From: an uncultured bacterium
GTDB taxonomy: Bacteria; Actinomycetota; Coriobacteriia; Coriobacteriales; Coriobacteriaceae
Direction of reading: 5' to 3'
Length of the DNA stretch: 64,000 nt
NCBI GenBank assembly: GCA_905215525.1
Contig: CAJMQJ010000002.1
Span: 62,001-126,000, forward strand
Shown: one piece after another, positions 27,191 to 35,465 of the stretch
How positions within the stretch are numbered: position 1 is the first letter of the stretch
Layout: each line of letters starts with the position of its first letter
Position numbers and translations under genes: made by a program
The notes under the pieces: model-generated
Database searches by the model: none
What the model saw: only the letters and a program-made list of their open reading frames with translations
What the model was told of the DNA's origin: nothing

Positions 27191-29839
27191 CTAGCAGACG
27201 GCGTAGTCCTGAGGCTCGCGGCCGTAGTAGGCGTCCAGGTAGAGCTCCTTGATCTCGCTCATGAGCGGGTAGCGCGGGTTTGCGCCGGTGCACTGGTCGT
27301 TGAATGCCTGCTCGGTCATCTCGTCGAGGGTGTCGAGGAAGTACTGCTCGTCAACACCGTAGTCGGCGATGGTCTTCTTGACGCCGATGAAGTCCTTGAG
27401 CTCCTCGAGCTTCGTGATGAAGTTCTCGAAGACCTCCTTGTCGTCCTTGCCCTCGATGCCGCAGTACTTGGCCATCTCGGCGTAGTTGTGCAGCGCGTTG
27501 GGGTAAGGATACTGGGAGAAGGTACCCATCTTGACGGGAGCCTCGGCGGCGTTGTAGCGCATAACGCGGGTCAGGATGACGGCGTTGGCGAGGCCGTGGG
27601 GCAGGTGATGGAAGGCGCCGAGCTTGTGAGCCATGGAGTGGTTGAGGCCCAGGAAGGCGTTGGCGAAGGCCATACCGGCCATGCAAGAGGCGTTGTGCAT
27701 CTCCTCGCGGGCATGCGGGTCCTTGGCGCCGTTCGTGAAGCTGGAGGGCAGGTTCTCGAAGACGAGCTTAGCAGCGCGCTCGGAGAGGCCCTTGGTGTAG
27801 TCGGAAGCCATGATGGAGACGTAGGACTCGATGGCGTGGGTCATGACGTCGATGCCGGAGGCAGCGGTCAGGCCGCGCGGGGCGGTCATGCAGTTGTCGG
27901 CGTCGACGATAGCCATGTTGGGGAGCAGCGCGTAGTCGGCGAGCGGCCACTTGATGCCGGTCTCCTTGTCGGTGATGATGGCGAACGGCGTGCACTCGGA
28001 GCCGGTACCCGAAGAGGTCGGGACGGCGACGAAGTAGGCCTTCTTGCCCATCTCGGGGAAAGTGAAGATACGCTTGCGGATGTCCATGAAGTCCATGGCC
28101 ATGTCCTCAAACTTGCACTCGGGGTGCTCGTACATCATCCACATGATCTTGCCGGCGTCCATAGCGGAGCCACCGCCGACGGCGATGATCACGTCAGGCT
28201 CAAAGAGAGCCATCTGCTTGGCGCCGCGACGTGCGCACTGCAGCGACGGATCGGGCTCGACGTCGTAGAAGCAGTCGTGGGCGATGCCCATCTCGTCGAG
28301 CTTGGCCTCGATGGCGCGGGTGTTGCCATTCTTGAAGAGGAACTGGTCGGTGACGATGAAGGCGCGCTTCTTGCCCATGACGGTACCGAGCTCGTCGAGG
28401 GCGACGGGCGTGGAACCCTTCTTGAAGTAGACCTTCTCGGGAGCGCGGAACCACAGCATGTTCTCACGGCGCTCGGCCACAGTCTTAACGTTGATCAAGT
28501 GCTTCACCCCAACGTTCTCGGAGACGGAGTTGCCGCCCCAGGAGCCGCAGCCCAGGGTCAGAGACGGCTTCATGCCAAAGTTGTACAGATCACCGATGCC
28601 GCCGTGCGAGGACGGGGTGTTGATGACGATACGGCAGGCCTTCATGACGTGCTCGAACAGACTGATCTTCTCGGCCTGGGCGGGGTGCACGTACAGAGAG
28701 GCGGTGTGGCCCGGGCCACCGGCGAGCACCAGGTGCTCGGCCTTGTCGACGGCCTCCTGGAAGTCCTTGGCGTGATACATGGCCAGGACCGGGGAGAGCT
28801 TCTCGTGGGAGAACTCTTCCTTGGCGGGGTCGGTGGAGGTGACCTCGGCGATCAGGATCTTGGTCTTGGCGGGAACCTCGATGCCGGCGAGCTCGGCGAT
28901 CTTGGCGGCAGCCATGCCGGGAATGCGGTGATCGAGGGCGCCGTTCTTGAACATGGCGGCACGCAGGGCCTCCATCTCGGCACCCTGCTTGACGAAATAG
29001 CAGCCGCGCTTCTGGAACTCGGCCTTAACCTGGTCATAGATGGTGTCGATGACGGTCACGGACTGCTCGGAAGCGCAGATCATGCCGTTGTCGAAGGTCT
29101 TGGAGTGGATGATGGAGTTGACGGCGAGCAGCACGTCGGCGGTGTCGTCGATGACGACCGGGGTGTTACCGGCGCCAACGCCCAGGGCGGGCTTGCCCGA
29201 GGAGTAGGCGGCCTTGACCATGCCCGGGCCACCGGTGGCGAGGATGATGTCGACGTCGCGCATGACCATGTTGGTCAGCTCGATGGAGGGGACATCGACC
29301 CAGCCGATGATACCCTCGGGGGCGCCGGCCTTGACGGCGGCGTCAAGCACGAGCTTGGCGGCGGCGATGGTGCACTTGGCGGCAGCCGGGTGCGGGGAGA
29401 TGATGATGGCGTTGCGGGTCTTCAGGCTGATCAGTGTCTTGAAGATCGCAGTGGAGGTGGGGTTGGTCGTCGGGATGACGGCGCCCACGATACCGATGGG
29501 CTCGGCGATCTTGGTGATGCCATAAGCCTCGTCGCGCTCCAGGACACCACAGGTCTTGGTGTTCTTGTAAGCGTTGTAGATGTACTCTGCGGCGTAGTGG
29601 TTCTTGATGACCTTGTCCTCAAGAACGCCGCGGCCGGTCTCCTCGATGGCCATCTTCGCCAACGGGATACGAGCCTTGTTGGCGGCCATGGCGGCCTCAT
29701 AGAAGATCTTGTCGACCTGCTCCTGCGTGTACGTAGCAAAAAGCGCCTGGGCCTCTCGCATCTGAGCGAGCTTAGCCTCAAGCGCCTCTACGTTGTCCAC
29801 AATTGCGGGAGTAGTGTTTTCCGGTGACTTTTTCACCAT
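27191..29839 (-). CDS. adhE: Bifunctional acetaldehyde-CoA/alcohol dehydrogenase AdhE
   Basis: An 882-residue AdhE that turns acetyl-CoA into ethanol with two NADH, the main sink for reducing power in many fermenters. The N-terminal aldehyde dehydrogenase half has PTTNPTSTAIFK and the catalytic Cys in NGMICASEQS; the C-terminal iron alcohol dehydrogenase half has VGGGSAMDAGK, GTGSECTPFAII and the iron histidines in LNHSMAHKLGAFHHLPHG. AdhE commonly assembles into spirosomes. AAGGAG lies nine bases before the ATG. The upstream region carries operator-like repeats. Confidence 0.97.
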   Translation of the reverse strand: MVKKSPENTTPAIVDNVEALEAKLAQMREAQALFATYTQEQVDKIFYEAAMAANKARIPLAKMAIEETGRGVLEDKVIKNHYAAEYIYNAYKNTKTCGVLERDEAYGITKIAEPIGIVGAVIPTTNPTSTAIFKTLISLKTRNAIIISPHPAAAKCTIAAAKLVLDAAVKAGAPEGIIGWVDVPSIELTNMVMRDVDIILATGGPGMVKAAYSSGKPALGVGAGNTPVVIDDTADVLLAVNSIIHSKTFDNGMICASEQSVTVIDTIYDQVKAEFQKRGCYFVKQGAEMEALRAAMFKNGALDHRIPGMAAAKIAELAGIEVPAKTKILIAEVTSTDPAKEEFSHEKLSPVLAMYHAKDFQEAVDKAEHLVLAGGPGHTASLYVHPAQAEKISLFEHVMKACRIVINTPSSHGGIGDLYNFGMKPSLTLGCGSWGGNSVSENVGVKHLINVKTVAERRENMLWFRAPEKVYFKKGSTPVALDELGTVMGKKRAFIVTDQFLFKNGNTRAIEAKLDEMGIAHDCFYDVEPDPSLQCARRGAKQMALFEPDVIIAVGGGSAMDAGKIMWMMYEHPECKFEDMAMDFMDIRKRIFTFPEMGKKAYFVAVPTSSGTGSECTPFAIITDKETGIKWPLADYALLPNMAIVDADNCMTAPRGLTAASGIDVMTHAIESYVSIMASDYTKGLSERAAKLVFENLPSSFTNGAKDPHAREEMHNASCMAGMAFANAFLGLNHSMAHKLGAFHHLPHGLANAVILTRVMRYNAAEAPVKMGTFSQYPYPNALHNYAEMAKYCGIEGKDDKEVFENFITKLEELKDFIGVKKTIADYGVDEQYFLDTLDEMTEQAFNDQCTGANPRYPLMSEIKELYLDAYYGREPQDYAVC

Positions 29840-29992
29840 TTGTGTCTCCTTGCGATCGGAGATTTACCCTACGTCTTGCATGATAGCAAGAAATAATTCG
29901 GTAAACGGTAAGATTCCCGTAAAAGGCATACTAAAACGTTTCAACCAACTGAAACGTTTCAACTATAACTATCTGCCTATTGCATTGCCCCG
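29840..29992 (-). promoter_or_regulatory. adhE promoter and operator region
   Basis: On the minus strand an extended -10 TGCTATCAT (rc at 29880-29887) would start transcription near 29873. It sits inside a CTTGC/GCAAG inverted repeat (29875-29890). A direct-repeat motif CGGTAAACGGTA (29899-29910) overlaps the -35 zone, and two palindromes, AAAACGTTTC (29933-29942) and TGAAACGTTTCA (29950-29961), lie 18 bases apart centre to centre. The last look like LacI/GalR-family operators with a central CG. Regulator identity is inference. Confidence 0.6.
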
Positions 29993-30041
29993 CTCATTGG
30001 GGACAGACTTACATGAGTGCTTTCACTCATTTGTGACAGAC
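29993..30041 (+). repeat. Left inverted end of the RAYT element
   Basis: The end begins CTCATTGGGGACAGAC and includes ATGAGTG-CTTT-CACTCAT, a seven-bp hairpin, then TGTGACAGAC. It pairs with the right end at 30980-31030. Confidence 0.8.
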
Positions 30042-30171
30042 ATGGATTTGTCATTTTGCCGTTCTGGGCCTGTTTTTGGCGCAGATTGGATATAAATAGG
30101 TCACAGGCTCAGCATTTCGCGTTCCTTCTCTCCTTTTAGGTGTTGCCTGTACGGCTTTGAAAGGAGAGACC

Positions 30172-30948
30172 ATGCCCCGATGCGCCCGCGAAATATCGCT
30201 CACCGGCTATTACCACGTCTTTGACCGCGGCAACTCCAAACAGATCATTTTTGAAGATGATTCCGACCGCTATCGTTTCTTATCGGACATCTCAGACAGG
30301 TTTGCGTGCCATGACGTGGCGGTGTTGGCCTGGTGCCTTATGGATAATCACTTCCATTTGATGGTTGATGACCCATATGACAACCTTTCAAAGGCAATGC
30401 AGTGCGCGCTGACGGCCTATGCCAAGTATTTCAATGGAAAAACGGGAAGAACGGGTCACCTGTTTGATAATCGCTATTCGCGGATCGCGGTCGAGTCGGA
30501 CACGCAGGCGGTGCAGTTGCTCGATTATATCCATCTCAATCCTGTGAAAGGTGTGCTCGACTCGCTCGATGCCTACCGCTGGTCAAGCTACAAGGCATAC
30601 CAGCTGGGATACGATCCCTTTGATATCTGTGACGCGGCTCCTATGCTCGATATTGTCGGAGGCTCTCGTTGCTATTGCGAGCATCTCGAGGAAGTTGCCG
30701 GGCGCATCTGGTCAGTGGAGATTCTTCCGCGCCGACGGATCCCCGATGAGGACGCCCTTTCCGTTGCGCGCGAAGTTTTGCCGAGCATGGATCCTGCGCT
30801 GCTCAAGGCCCTGCCACGCTCCGAACGTGATGCCTGTCTGCTGAGGCTCAGGCGGGCACATCTCACGGTCAAGCAAATTGCCCGTATCACCGGTATCGGC
30901 GCTACAAGCGTGACCAAGGCCACTGTAGGCTGGAAGGAGGCAGCGTGA
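30172..30948 (+). CDS. REP-associated tyrosine transposase (Y1/TnpA_REP family)
   Basis: A 258-residue RAYT. The N-terminus REISLTGYYHVFDRGN, the metal motif WCLMDNHFHLMVDDP (HUH-type H-x-H) and the catalytic-tyrosine helix with YIHLNPVKG plus YRWSSYKAY match the family, which handles single-stranded REP hairpins. The C-terminal 60 residues (LTVKQIARITGIGATSVTKAT) resemble a DnaA- or sigma-like helix-turn-helix, common in this subfamily. ATG 30172 has AAAGGAGAG upstream, and a possible -10 TATAAA lies near 30090. The ORF is intact, so activity is possible. Confidence 0.9.
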   Translation: MPRCAREISLTGYYHVFDRGNSKQIIFEDDSDRYRFLSDISDRFACHDVAVLAWCLMDNHFHLMVDDPYDNLSKAMQCALTAYAKYFNGKTGRTGHLFDNRYSRIAVESDTQAVQLLDYIHLNPVKGVLDSLDAYRWSSYKAYQLGYDPFDICDAAPMLDIVGGSRCYCEHLEEVAGRIWSVEILPRRRIPDEDALSVAREVLPSMDPALLKALPRSERDACLLRLRRAHLTVKQIARITGIGATSVTKATVGWKEAA

Positions 30949-30979
30949 GGTAGGGGCCGAACCGCAGTCGGCATGCATT

Positions 30980-31030
30980 ACGTCTGTCCCCAATGCGTGA
31001 AAACACTCATGTAAGTCTGTCCCCAATGAG
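30980..31030 (-). repeat. Right inverted end of the RAYT element
   Basis: The end reads GTCTGTCCCCAATG near 30982 and again GTCTGTCCCCAATGAG at 31015-31030, the reverse of the left-end tags. The inner hairpin has one mismatch relative to the left end. Confidence 0.8.
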
Positions 31031-31032
31031 TG

Positions 31033-31066
31033 CAAAAAGGCGCCCTCCGTGGGGGAGGACGCCTTT
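31033..31066 (-). terminator. Intrinsic terminator of rpmB
   Basis: Read on the minus strand, AAAGGCGTCCTCC pairs with GGAGGGCGCCTTT (one G-U wobble) and is followed by a run of Ts (the AAAAA at 31034-31038 on the plus strand). It follows rpmB by about 70 bases. Confidence 0.85.
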
Positions 31067-31134
31067 GGTAAGTTCTATGTGAACGCGAGGTCTTTGACCC
31101 GGAGAGTCCGAGGTACTTGTTGGTAAGACCTTAT

Positions 31135-31323
31135 TTAGGAGCGCGCAACCTTGCCGGACTTGAGGCAGGTGGAGCAAACGTTCATCTTGCGACGGTGACC
31201 ATCGACGACGACGTAGACACGCTGGATGTTGGGGCGGAACTTACGGTTGGTGACGCGGTGAGAGTGGCTGATGGAGCGACCGGCAACGGGGTGCTTACCG
31301 CAAACTTCGCAAACTTTGGACAT
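31135..31323 (-). CDS. rpmB: 50S ribosomal protein L28
   Basis: A 62-residue L28, a late-assembling 50S protein. It keeps CEVCGKHPVAGRSISHSHR and RVYVVVDGHRRKMNVCSTCLKSG, with two C-x-x-C pairs, the zinc-binding (C+) form. The start is the ATG after AAGGAGGG; a longer in-frame ATG upstream lacks a ribosome site. It stands alone with its own promoter and terminator. Confidence 0.96.
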   Translation of the reverse strand: MSKVCEVCGKHPVAGRSISHSHRVTNRKFRPNIQRVYVVVDGHRRKMNVCSTCLKSGKVARS

Positions 31324-31646
31324 AACTGACCCTCCTTGGGCGACAAACGAACATGTCGCGTTAACAAACAAGCCTGAACTATAGCACAGAAGCAGCTCCC
31401 TGTGCGTAATCTACACAGAGATATTCCTCTTTTGGCGATAGTGCTCACGCCACGGCCCTGGACGTAGATCCGATTTGCGTGCAGCAGAGGGGATTATGCC
31501 AGCTCGTGCGTGCGTTTTCAAGCTCGTCCCACAAATATATATAGGTTTATGGAGCGCCTGCGCCCGTTTACGGATTGTTCTGTATTTATGCTCGCAATTA
31601 AGCTCGAGGTTGGCTACACTATCCCTTGACCATTAAAGGGGTACGA
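31324..31646. other. Divergent intergenic region rpmB/pyrR
   Basis: The stretch holds the rpmB promoter on one strand and, on the other, a possible pyrR -10 TACACT (31615-31620). A CCGTTTACGG palindrome lies at 31564-31573. No gene is visible between about 31390 and 31600. Confidence 0.4.
31378..31386 (-). promoter_or_regulatory. rpmB extended -10 promoter
   Basis: On the minus strand TGCTATAGT provides an extended -10 (hexamer at 31378-31383), the same form as seen before rpsT. No clear -35 is visible. Transcription would start near 31371, about 48 bases before rpmB. Confidence 0.6.
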
Positions 31647-31735
31647 GATACCCACATGGAATTACATAGCTGCCAAAGAGCAGCCCTTCCTGTGGGTGTC
31701 TGGTCCGCTTTAAGCGGTCGGGCATCTATTTTTTT
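31647..31735 (+). promoter_or_regulatory. pyr operon attenuator leader
   Basis: Two mutually exclusive hairpins can be drawn. GATACCCACA (31647-31656) pairs with TGTGGGTGTC (31691-31700). Alternatively GGTGTCTGGTCCGC (31695-31708) pairs with GCGGTCGGGCATC (31714-31726) and is followed by seven Ts at 31729-31735, forming a terminator. The shared GGTGTC makes them compete. The pyrR gene comes next, whose product in Gram-positive bacteria binds such leaders with UMP. I did not find a full textbook PyrR-binding loop. Confidence 0.65.
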
Positions 31736-31774
31736 GACTGTGTCAGCAGTCAAGACATGTGAGGAAGGAGATCG

Positions 31775-32359
31775 ATGGGCACGACTTCCCCCAAGGCGGT
31801 CATCATGGACGAGACCGCCGTCAATCGAGCGATGACCCGCATCGCGCACGAGATTCTCGAGCGCAACGAGGGCTGTGAAGACCTCGCTCTGGTCGGCATC
31901 GTCACGCGCGGCGACCTTCTGGCAAAGAAGCTCGCCGAGGAGATCAAGGAGATCGAGGGCGTCGACGTTCCGCTCGGCAGCCTGGACATCAGCTTCTACC
32001 GCGATGACTATGCGACCAATTTCGCTCCCGCGATCCACGCTACTAACATTCCCTTCAGCGTCGACGGCAAACGCATCGTGCTGGTGGACGACATCCTGTA
32101 TACGGGCCGTACCATCCGCGCCGCTCTTGACGCCGTCATGGACCTGGGCCGTCCGAGCCGCATCGAGCTGGCAGTCCTCGTTGACCGCGGCCACCGCGAG
32201 CTCCCCATCTCGCCGGACTTTGTCGGCAAGAACGTTCCCTCGTCGCATGAGGAGAACGTGCACCTATATATGAAGGAAGTCGACGGCCACACCGCCGTCG
32301 AGATTAACGACGTCGCGCCGGGTTCCCACGTGGGCTCCGCGCCGCTGGGAGGTGAGTAG
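31775..32359 (+). CDS. pyrR: PyrR: pyr operon RNA-binding regulator / uracil phosphoribosyltransferase
   Basis: A 194-residue PyrR. The PRPP loop IVLVDDILYTGRTIRAALDA is intact, VGIVTRGDLLAKKLAEEI holds the pyrophosphate loop region, and SFYRDD is a family mark. The protein senses UMP/PRPP and controls read-through of pyr leaders, with weak uracil PRTase activity. GAAGGAG lies upstream of the ATG. It heads pyrB-C-K-D-F and follows an attenuator, as expected. Confidence 0.95.
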   Translation: MGTTSPKAVIMDETAVNRAMTRIAHEILERNEGCEDLALVGIVTRGDLLAKKLAEEIKEIEGVDVPLGSLDISFYRDDYATNFAPAIHATNIPFSVDGKRIVLVDDILYTGRTIRAALDAVMDLGRPSRIELAVLVDRGHRELPISPDFVGKNVPSSHEENVHLYMKEVDGHTAVEINDVAPGSHVGSAPLGGE

Positions 32360-32363
32360 TACC

Positions 32364-33308
32364 GTGGCGTTCAACCATAAGCACCTGATCGACATTACCG
32401 AGTACTCCGAAGAGGATATCAAGCTCATCCTCGAGACCGCCAAGGCGTTCTCCGAGGTCAACGAGCGTGCCATCAAGAAGGTCCCTACGCTCAAGGGCAA
32501 GACCATCGTCAACATGTTCAACGAGCCCTCGACGCGCACCCGCAGCTCCTTCGAGCTCGCCGAGAAGCGTCTTTCGGCCGACAGCCTTAACTTTGGCGGC
32601 TCCTCGACCTCCACGGTCAAGGGCGAGAGCCTTGTCGACACCGTCGAGACCCTCAACGCCTATAAGATCGACTGCATCGTCGTGCGCGACAAGCACGCCG
32701 GCGCTCCCTACATCGTCACGCAGAACTCGCCCGCAAGCGTCATCTGCGCCGGTGACGGCAAGCACAACCATCCTACGCAGGCCCTGCTCGACCTGTACAC
32801 CATCTGGGAGCACAAGGGTGATTTCCACGGTCTGAAGGTCGCCGTCGTCGGCGATATCGCCCACTCCCGCGTTTGCGGCTCGCTGATCCCCGCCCTGAAG
32901 ATCATGGGCTGCGAGACTTACGCCGTCGCCCCCGGCACGCTGCTGCCGCCGGCGCCCGAGGTCCTGGGCTGCGACCACGTGACGAGCGACCTCGATTCCG
33001 TCCTGCCCGAGCTGGACGTCGTCTACATGCTGCGCGTGCAGCAGGAGCGCCTCGAGGGTGCCCCGTTCCCGACCATTCGCGAGTACCACAAGCTCTTCGG
33101 CCTGACCAAGGACCGCGAGAAGCTCATGAAGCCCGACGCAATCATCTGCCACCCGGGCCCCATCAACCGCGGCGTCGAGTTCGATTCCTATATGGCCGAC
33201 CACCCGCAACGCTCCGTCATCCTGGAGCAGGTCTACGCCGGTATCTGCGTGCGTATGGCTATCCTGTATCTGCTGCTTGGAGGTGCCGATAATGGCCTTG
33301 CTTCTTAA
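32364..33308 (+). CDS. pyrB: Aspartate carbamoyltransferase catalytic subunit
   Basis: A 314-residue ATCase making carbamoyl-aspartate. FNEPSTRTRSSFELA is the carbamoyl-phosphate loop, HPTQALLDLYTIWE and MRVQQERLEG follow, and HPGPINRGVE closes the active site. No pyrI is present, as in Gram-positive enzymes. Two GTGs are possible, 32352 (overlapping pyrR) and 32364; the ribosome site GGGAGG suits the latter, but the choice is uncertain. It overlaps the start of pyrC. Confidence 0.95.
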   Translation: MAFNHKHLIDITEYSEEDIKLILETAKAFSEVNERAIKKVPTLKGKTIVNMFNEPSTRTRSSFELAEKRLSADSLNFGGSSTSTVKGESLVDTVETLNAYKIDCIVVRDKHAGAPYIVTQNSPASVICAGDGKHNHPTQALLDLYTIWEHKGDFHGLKVAVVGDIAHSRVCGSLIPALKIMGCETYAVAPGTLLPPAPEVLGCDHVTSDLDSVLPELDVVYMLRVQQERLEGAPFPTIREYHKLFGLTKDREKLMKPDAIICHPGPINRGVEFDSYMADHPQRSVILEQVYAGICVRMAILYLLLGGADNGLAS

Positions 33309-34581
33309 GAATGCCCACGTCGTCGACCCGTCCGTCGAGCTTGACGGTGTCGTTGACGTCCTGATTGACGGCGATAAGATCGCCGAGGTCGGCGAGAATC
33401 TCGTCGCCGAGGGAGCCGAGGTCCGCGACCTTTCCGGCAAGTACCTCGTCCCCGGCCTGGTGGATATGCACGTTCACCTTCGCGAGCCTGGCTACGAGGT
33501 CAAAGAGGACATCGAGAGCGGCACCCGCGCTGCTGCCAAGGGCGGCTTTACCGGCGTGTGCGCCATGCCCAACACCGATCCCGTCACCGATAACGGCACC
33601 GTCGTGGAGTTCGTCAAGTCCCGCGCTGCCGAGGTTGGTCACTGCCGCGTCTATCCGTCGGGCGCCATGACCCGCGGTCTTAAGGGCGAGGCCATGTCCG
33701 AGATGGGCGATATGGTCGCCCACGGCGCCGTCGCCTTTACCGACGACGGTCGCGGCGTGCAGGGCGCGGGCATGCTCCGTCGCTGCATGGACTACGGCAA
33801 AATGTTCGGCAAGGTCTTTATGAGCCACTGCCAGGACGAGGATTTGGTCGGCCACGGCCAGATCAACGAGGGCAAGGTCTCGACTCGTCTGGCCCTCGAG
33901 GGCTGGCCGGCTGCCGGCGAGGAGCTCCAGATTGCTCGCGACATCGAGATCGCCAAGCTGACCGGTGCCAAGCTGCACATCCAGCACATCTCCACCGCCC
34001 ATGGCTTGGAGATCGTGCGTGCCGGTAAGGCCGCTGGCGTTCAGGTTACCTGCGAGGCCACCCCGCACCACATGTTCCTGACCGAGAACGACCTGGACGA
34101 GACCTACAACACCTCGCTCAAGGTCAACCCGCCGCTGCGTTCCGAGGAAGATGCCGAGGCCATCCGTCAGGGCGTCATTGACGGCACCGTCGACGCTATT
34201 GTCACCGATCACGCTCCCCACACCCCGTGGGAGAAGGCCCGCGAGTTTGAGCTCGCGCCCTTTGGCATGATCGGCCTCGAGACCTCGCTGTCGCTCGTGC
34301 TCACCGAGTTGGTCAACACCGGTAAGATGGGCATTGATCGCATGGTCGAGCTCATGGCCATCAAGCCGCGCGAGATCCTGGGTCTGGACCAGGTTCAGGT
34401 CAAGGCGGGCTCCGTTGCCGACCTGACCGTCTTCGACACGTCCGCCACCTGGACGGTCGGCGAGGACGGCTACGAGTCGCGCGCCGAGAACTCCGGTTTT
34501 GCCGGCCGCGCGCTCACCGGTCGTGCCACCGATGTGTTTGTCGGCGGTAAGCAGACGCTTGCCGACGGCTGCATCTGCTAG
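33292..34581 (+). CDS. pyrC: Dihydroorotase
   Basis: A 429-residue type I dihydroorotase, zinc-dependent. VDMHVHLREPGYE gives the H-x-H metal ligands, GGFTGVCAMPNTDPV is the family signature, and DAIVTDHAPHTPWEK supplies the catalytic Asp. ATG 33292 has GGAGGT seven bases upstream and overlaps the end of pyrB by 17 bases. A terminator-like hairpin follows before pyrK. Confidence 0.96.
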   Translation: MALLLKNAHVVDPSVELDGVVDVLIDGDKIAEVGENLVAEGAEVRDLSGKYLVPGLVDMHVHLREPGYEVKEDIESGTRAAAKGGFTGVCAMPNTDPVTDNGTVVEFVKSRAAEVGHCRVYPSGAMTRGLKGEAMSEMGDMVAHGAVAFTDDGRGVQGAGMLRRCMDYGKMFGKVFMSHCQDEDLVGHGQINEGKVSTRLALEGWPAAGEELQIARDIEIAKLTGAKLHIQHISTAHGLEIVRAGKAAGVQVTCEATPHHMFLTENDLDETYNTSLKVNPPLRSEEDAEAIRQGVIDGTVDAIVTDHAPHTPWEKAREFELAPFGMIGLETSLSLVLTELVNTGKMGIDRMVELMAIKPREILGLDQVQVKAGSVADLTVFDTSATWTVGEDGYESRAENSGFAGRALTGRATDVFVGGKQTLADGCIC

Positions 34582-34601
34582 CATAGCCTTATCGCTTTTG
34601 T

Positions 34602-34629
34602 GCGCGGCGCCCTTGCGGTGCCGCGCTTT
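34602..34629 (+). terminator. Terminator-like hairpin between pyrC and pyrK
   Basis: GCGCGGCGCC (34602-34611) pairs with GGTGCCGCGC (34617-34626), one G-T wobble, five-base loop, followed by TTTCTG. The short T tract suggests partial termination within the operon. Confidence 0.55.
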
Positions 34630-34673
34630 CTGTTCGCCTGAACCATGCAACCGCATGGGGGATTGGAGCGTCT

Positions 34674-35465
34674 ATGCCCACACCTTCCACTGCACGCATG
34701 CACGACTTCGAGGTCGTCTCGAACCGGGAGATTGCCGACGGCATCTTCTCGCTCGTCATCTCGGCCCCCAAGCTTGCAAGTGCGCTCAAGCCCGGTCAGT
34801 TTGTGAACATCGCCGTACCCGGCGATGCGTCCTCGCTGCTTCGCGTGCCCCTGAGCTTCTATCGCGCCGACGCCGAGGCCGGCACCGTCGAGCTGTGGTA
34901 CGCCGTCGTGGGCGATGATACCCGCCGTCTGTCGCAGATGGCCCCTGGCTCCACCTCCAATCTGCTGGGCCCTGGCGGCCGCGGTTGGTTCGTGCCCGAG
35001 GGTACCAGGAAGGCACTGCTCGTCGCCGGCGGCATCGGCGTTCCGCCCGTGCTCTGCCTGGCCGATATGCTTGCCGAGCAGGGTGTGGACGTTGACGTGT
35101 GCCTGGGCTTTGGCACCGCGTCTAAGGCCGTGGGCGTCGATGAGTTCCGCGCGCTGGGAGCCACGGTTAACGTGTGCACCGACGACGGCTCGCTGGGCAC
35201 GCGCGGCTTCTGCACCGATCCTGCCGCCGAGCTGCTCGGCGAGGGCGGTTACGACTACGTCGCCAGCTGCGGTCCCGCCGTCATGATGAAGAAGGTCGCC
35301 GCCGCTGCCGCCGAGGCCGGCGCGTACTGCGAGGTGTCGCTCGAGCGCATGATGAGCTGCGGCTTTGGTGCCTGCAACACCTGCAATGTCGAGACGGTCG
35401 ACGGTATGAAGGGCGCCTGCATGTGCGGCCCCGTGTTTGATGCTTCCAAGGTGGTGGTCTTCTAA
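34674..35465 (+). CDS. pyrK: Dihydroorotate dehydrogenase electron transfer subunit
   Basis: A 263-residue FAD and 2Fe-2S protein that passes electrons from PyrD to NAD+. The FAD motif RVPLSFYRAD, the NAD-binding LVAGGIGVPPVLCLAD and the C-terminal cluster SCGFGACNTC...CMCGP with four cysteines are present. Its presence shows a type 1B dihydroorotate dehydrogenase. The stop overlaps the pyrD ATG. Confidence 0.95.
   Translation: MPTPSTARMHDFEVVSNREIADGIFSLVISAPKLASALKPGQFVNIAVPGDASSLLRVPLSFYRADAEAGTVELWYAVVGDDTRRLSQMAPGSTSNLLGPGGRGWFVPEGTRKALLVAGGIGVPPVLCLADMLAEQGVDVDVCLGFGTASKAVGVDEFRALGATVNVCTDDGSLGTRGFCTDPAAELLGEGGYDYVASCGPAVMMKKVAAAAAEAGAYCEVSLERMMSCGFGACNTCNVETVDGMKGACMCGPVFDASKVVVF

Larger units (their letters stand above)
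29993..31030 (+). mobile_element. REP-associated transposase element with inverted ends
   Basis: A 1,038-bp unit holding a Y1 transposase gene between near-identical inverted ends. The left end (29993-30041) and the reverse complement of the right end (30980-31030) share their first 27 bases and differ at about five later positions. Each end contains the tag GGGGACAGAC, a small ATGAGTG/CACTCAT hairpin and a second partial GACAGAC tag. The right end stops a few bases before the rpmB terminator. This layout matches REP/BIME sequences that flank RAYT genes. Confidence 0.8.

Noticed and set aside
27182..29827. An 881-codon open frame antisense to adhE
   Set aside because: It mirrors adhE codon positions and has a repetitive V/L/G/D composition typical of a shadow frame.
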